A stretch of 64,000 nt of DNA from Sphingobium xenophagum NBRC 107872. GTDB taxonomy: Bacteria; Pseudomonadota; Alphaproteobacteria; Sphingomonadales; Sphingomonadaceae. Location of the stretch: assembly GCF_000367345.1 (NCBI RefSeq), contig NZ_BARE01000016.1, positions 124,001 through 188,000 of the forward strand, read 5' to 3'. Position numbers and translations under genes: made by a program. Shown in pieces: positions 61,714 to 64,000 of the stretch (within the stretch, counting starts at the first letter, position 1; each line of letters starts with the position of its first letter). Under the pieces are notes generated by a model. It was not told the DNA's origin and did not search any database. It saw only the letters and a list, made by a program, of their open reading frames with translations.

Positions 61714-62859
61714 ATGGTTTGGACTACCCGTGACACCGGACTATTCCGGGGCACCCCTCAGACTGATCATTTTCGCCGGATGGCCAGTGTGACGCCGTGC
61801 CGTCGCATCAACCGCGCGGACCATGCACGGTCGTTCCCGCAAGCAGAGCAGCCCTTTGCGTTGCCGCAGACGTTCGAAGCCATCGGCCAGACCCATGACA
61901 TGGCCGCCTTTCTGGCCGACGTAACGACAACGGGCCTTTTGGTGCTGCACAAGGGCGAGAAAGTTTACGAAAATTACTGGGAAGGCAATCGTGCCGATTC
62001 TCAAGTCGCGATCTTCAGTTGCACAAAGAGCTTTGTCTCCACGCTGGTCGCCTGTGCCCTGCGCGACGGGCATATTGCCAGCCTTGATGACACGGTCGAC
62101 AAGTATGCTCCCGAACTCGAGGGCTCCGGCTATGAGGGCGTGCGCATCGAAGATGTTCTCCAGATGTCGTCGGGCGTCCGCTGGAACGAGGATTACGGGG
62201 ATCCCCTTTCGGACATCGCACGCTTTGCCGCAGCCTATCTCGAACCGGCTTCGTTCGATGCCGTCTGCGCTTCGCTGCCACGCGAGCATGCGCCGGGCAC
62301 TTACAATCGCTACAACACCTGCGATACGCACGTTCTGGGCATGGTCGTCAGCCGCGCGGTCGGTCAGTCACTGACCGACTATCTCCAGCATCAGGTCTGG
62401 GACAAGCTCGGCATGGAGGATGATGCGTTCTTCCTGATCGATGGCAAGGGCGTGGAAGCAGCGGGCATGGGCCTTCAGGTCACGCTGCGCGACATGGCCA
62501 AGCTTGGGCAGTTCATGCTTCGCGGCGGCCTTTCTCCAGACGGCGAGCAGCTTCTGCCCGCTGGCTGGATCGAAGCCTGTTCGACAGCGACCAAGGACCA
62601 CCTCAAGCCCGGCGAGCGGGCGACATCAACCTACCCCTGGGGCTATGGCTATCAGTGGTGGATACCCGACAATAGCGGCGCCTACAGCGCTCTTGGCGTG
62701 TATCACCAGATGATCTGGGTGGACCCTGCAAAGGATGTGGTGATCGCCAAGACCACCGCTTACGCGGCGTTCGGGCAGGATCATGAAGACGAGAACCGGG
62801 TTGACCAGCTGCACTTCTCAGCTTGCCATGCCATCGCAGAAGCGGTGGCGAAGGGTTGA
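61714..62859 (+). CDS. Serine hydrolase of the class-C beta-lactamase fold (NylB/EstB-like)
   Basis: A 381-residue protein with the catalytic S-x2-K in FSCTKSFVS (near residue 103) and a tyrosine motif in YNRYNTCDTHVLG; the layout matches 6-aminohexanoate-dimer hydrolase (NylB) and family VIII esterases. No clear signal peptide. It may cut an amide or ester bond to release the amine-carboxylate that the rest of the island degrades. The C-terminal KTS/T-like motif of true beta-lactamases is not evident. Confidence 0.75.
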   Translation: MVWTTRDTGLFRGTPQTDHFRRMASVTPCRRINRADHARSFPQAEQPFALPQTFEAIGQTHDMAAFLADVTTTGLLVLHKGEKVYENYWEGNRADSQVAIFSCTKSFVSTLVACALRDGHIASLDDTVDKYAPELEGSGYEGVRIEDVLQMSSGVRWNEDYGDPLSDIARFAAAYLEPASFDAVCASLPREHAPGTYNRYNTCDTHVLGMVVSRAVGQSLTDYLQHQVWDKLGMEDDAFFLIDGKGVEAAGMGLQVTLRDMAKLGQFMLRGGLSPDGEQLLPAGWIEACSTATKDHLKPGERATSTYPWGYGYQWWIPDNSGAYSALGVYHQMIWVDPAKDVVIAKTTAYAAFGQDHEDENRVDQLHFSACHAIAEAVAKG

Positions 62860-62863
62860 TACT

Positions 62864-64000
62864 GTGATCGGAACAGAACTTTTTGCCCACGGCGTTGCTC
62901 CTCAGGGCCTTGATGTACGCAATCCCGCGACCGGGGCGGTTATCGCAACCGTGCGGTCGTGGTCGGCTGCAGAGGTCGATGCGCTGGTGCCTGCAGTCGA
63001 TGCTGCAGGCCGGGCGTGGGCCGCACGCACTGCAAAGGACCGCGCGGTCATCCTGCGCCGCTGGTTCGATCTCATGCTCGCCCACAAGGACGTGCTGGCC
63101 TCGATCTGCACCGCCGAATGTGGCAAGCCTTTGACAGAAAGCGCAGGGGAAGCTGTCTACGCCGCTAATTTCATCGAATGGTATGCCGAGGAAGGCAAGC
63201 GGGTCTATGGCGAGATCACGCCGACGTTTGCCCCCGACAAGCGCGTCCTGACCCTGGCGCAAGGCATCGGCACCACGGCCGCAATCACGCCGTGGAATTT
63301 CCCCATTGCGATGATCACCCGCAAGGTCGGTCCGGCGCTGGCCGCAGGTTGCCCGATGATCCTCAAGCCGGCCGAGGCGACCCCGCTTTCGGCGCTGGCG
63401 CTCGAACATCTGGCGCTTGAAGCAGGCTTGCCCGAAAACCTGTTTCGCGTGGTGCCGACGACCGATCCCGCTAGCGTGGGCAAGGTGCTGTGCACGCACC
63501 CTGTCATCCGCAAACTCAGCTTCACCGGATCGACCGCCGTGGGCAAGCTGCTGCTTGAACAGTGCGCGGGCACGGTCAAGCGGACCAGCATGGAACTGGG
63601 CGGCAACGCGCCATTCATCGTGTTTGACGATGCCGATCTTGACCGGGCGATCGACGGGATCATGATATCGAAGTTCCGCAATGCCGGTCAGACTTGCGTC
63701 TGTGCCAATCGCATTCTGGTGCAGGATGGCATCTATGACGCTTTTCTCGCGCGGTTTACCCAAAGGGTCGAGGCGCTTCGGCTGGGCAATGGTGCCGATC
63801 CCGAAACGCAGATCGGCCCACTGATCGATGGTCGCGCGGTGGCCAAGGTGCGGTCGCTAATCGATGGTGCTGTCGCCGAAGGTGCCAGCCTTGCCACGGG
63901 TGGCGTCAGCCATCCGGCGGGCGAGAATTTCGTCGCACCCACGATCCTGACCGGCGTGACGCCGGATATGGACATAGCCCGGTCGGAGATTTTCGGCCCT
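62864..64000 (+). CDS. gabD: Succinate-semialdehyde dehydrogenase family enzyme (GabD-like), 3' end outside window
   Basis: An open frame from GTG 62864 continues to the last base (379 codons visible) and is not closed. It carries ITPWNFPIAMI, the general-base segment MELGGNAPFIVFDDADLD and the catalytic cysteine in FRNAGQTCVCANR, the form typical of GabD. It would turn succinic semialdehyde, the end product of the putrescine/GABA route, into succinate. It starts four bases after the serine hydrolase stop, so belongs to the same operon. Confidence 0.88.
   Translation, partial: MIGTELFAHGVAPQGLDVRNPATGAVIATVRSWSAAEVDALVPAVDAAGRAWAARTAKDRAVILRRWFDLMLAHKDVLASICTAECGKPLTESAGEAVYAANFIEWYAEEGKRVYGEITPTFAPDKRVLTLAQGIGTTAAITPWNFPIAMITRKVGPALAAGCPMILKPAEATPLSALALEHLALEAGLPENLFRVVPTTDPASVGKVLCTHPVIRKLSFTGSTAVGKLLLEQCAGTVKRTSMELGGNAPFIVFDDADLDRAIDGIMISKFRNAGQTCVCANRILVQDGIYDAFLARFTQRVEALRLGNGADPETQIGPLIDGRAVAKVRSLIDGAVAEGASLATGGVSHPAGENFVAPTILTGVTPDMDIARSEIFGP

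Overview
The window looks like chromosomal DNA of a sphingomonad (Alphaproteobacteria, Sphingomonadaceae or a close relative). The reasons are a high G+C content, dense short-spaced operons, four large TonB-dependent receptors (TBDRs), an IS630 remnant of the type common in sphingomonads, and catabolic islands built as TBDR + inner-membrane permease + enzymes + local repressor. This is inferred from gene content; no rRNA or marker gene is present. I see no tRNA, rRNA or CRISPR array.

Layout. (1) 1-10353: assimilatory nitrate/nitrite locus. It holds the 3' part of a NasS-like nitrate sensor, a NarK transporter, an outer-membrane porin, NirB, NirD, the nitrate reductase NasA and a siroheme SUMT. 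Two separate leaders (upstream of narK and of nirB) each carry two small hairpins followed by a strong intrinsic terminator, as expected for NasT (ANTAR) antitermination. (2) 10446-21008, minus strand: 2-methylcitrate cycle for propionyl-CoA (acnD, prpF, a small orphan gene, prpC, prpB, acnA) with a ScfR/RamB/PccR-type regulator and repeated TTTGCGAA sites in both control regions. (3) 21170-23876, minus strand: a cobalamin riboswitch ahead of a MesX (DUF1852) and MesD-like pair, a folate-independent methionine synthase system. (4) 24057-36245: a catabolic island of unknown substrate, with an IclR repressor, an RraA-like aldolase, two divergent paralogous TBDRs, a cyclase-type hydrolase, a small putative DNA-binding protein, a class-B3-like metallo-beta-lactamase-fold protein, a D-2-hydroxyacid dehydrogenase and an MFS permease. 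Two copies of one palindrome sit at its two control regions.

(5) 36337-37162: a broken IS630 fused in frame to the C-terminal part of a DctD-like sigma-54 activator. (6) 37221-44287: sucrose/fructoside locus with fructokinase, GH68 sucrase, TBDR, sugar permease and LacI repressor, and two tandem LacI-type operators in the TBDR/permease divergent promoter. (7) 44466-48657, minus strand: a type-I-secretion-like operon (ABC, HlyD, TolC) whose ABC protein has lost every recognisable ATPase motif. (8) 49106-64000: amine/polyamine catabolism island. It holds a PuuA-like glutamine synthetase, a class-III PLP enzyme resembling phospho-lyases, an APH-fold kinase, PuuC-like and GabD-like aldehyde dehydrogenases, a class-I amidotransferase, a DUF3237 protein, PuuB, TBDR, MFS and a NylB-like serine hydrolase. 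A GntR/FCD regulator probably controls it through four GTGATCAC palindromes.

The points I rate most interesting are the ATPase-dead exporter, the combination of a kinase/phospho-lyase pair with a gamma-glutamylation pathway, the paired ANTAR leaders, the B12-controlled MesD/MesX pair, the shared palindrome of the IclR island, and the transposase-DctD chimera. Starts were chosen by Shine-Dalgarno position and family N-termini, and several differ from the longest open frame.
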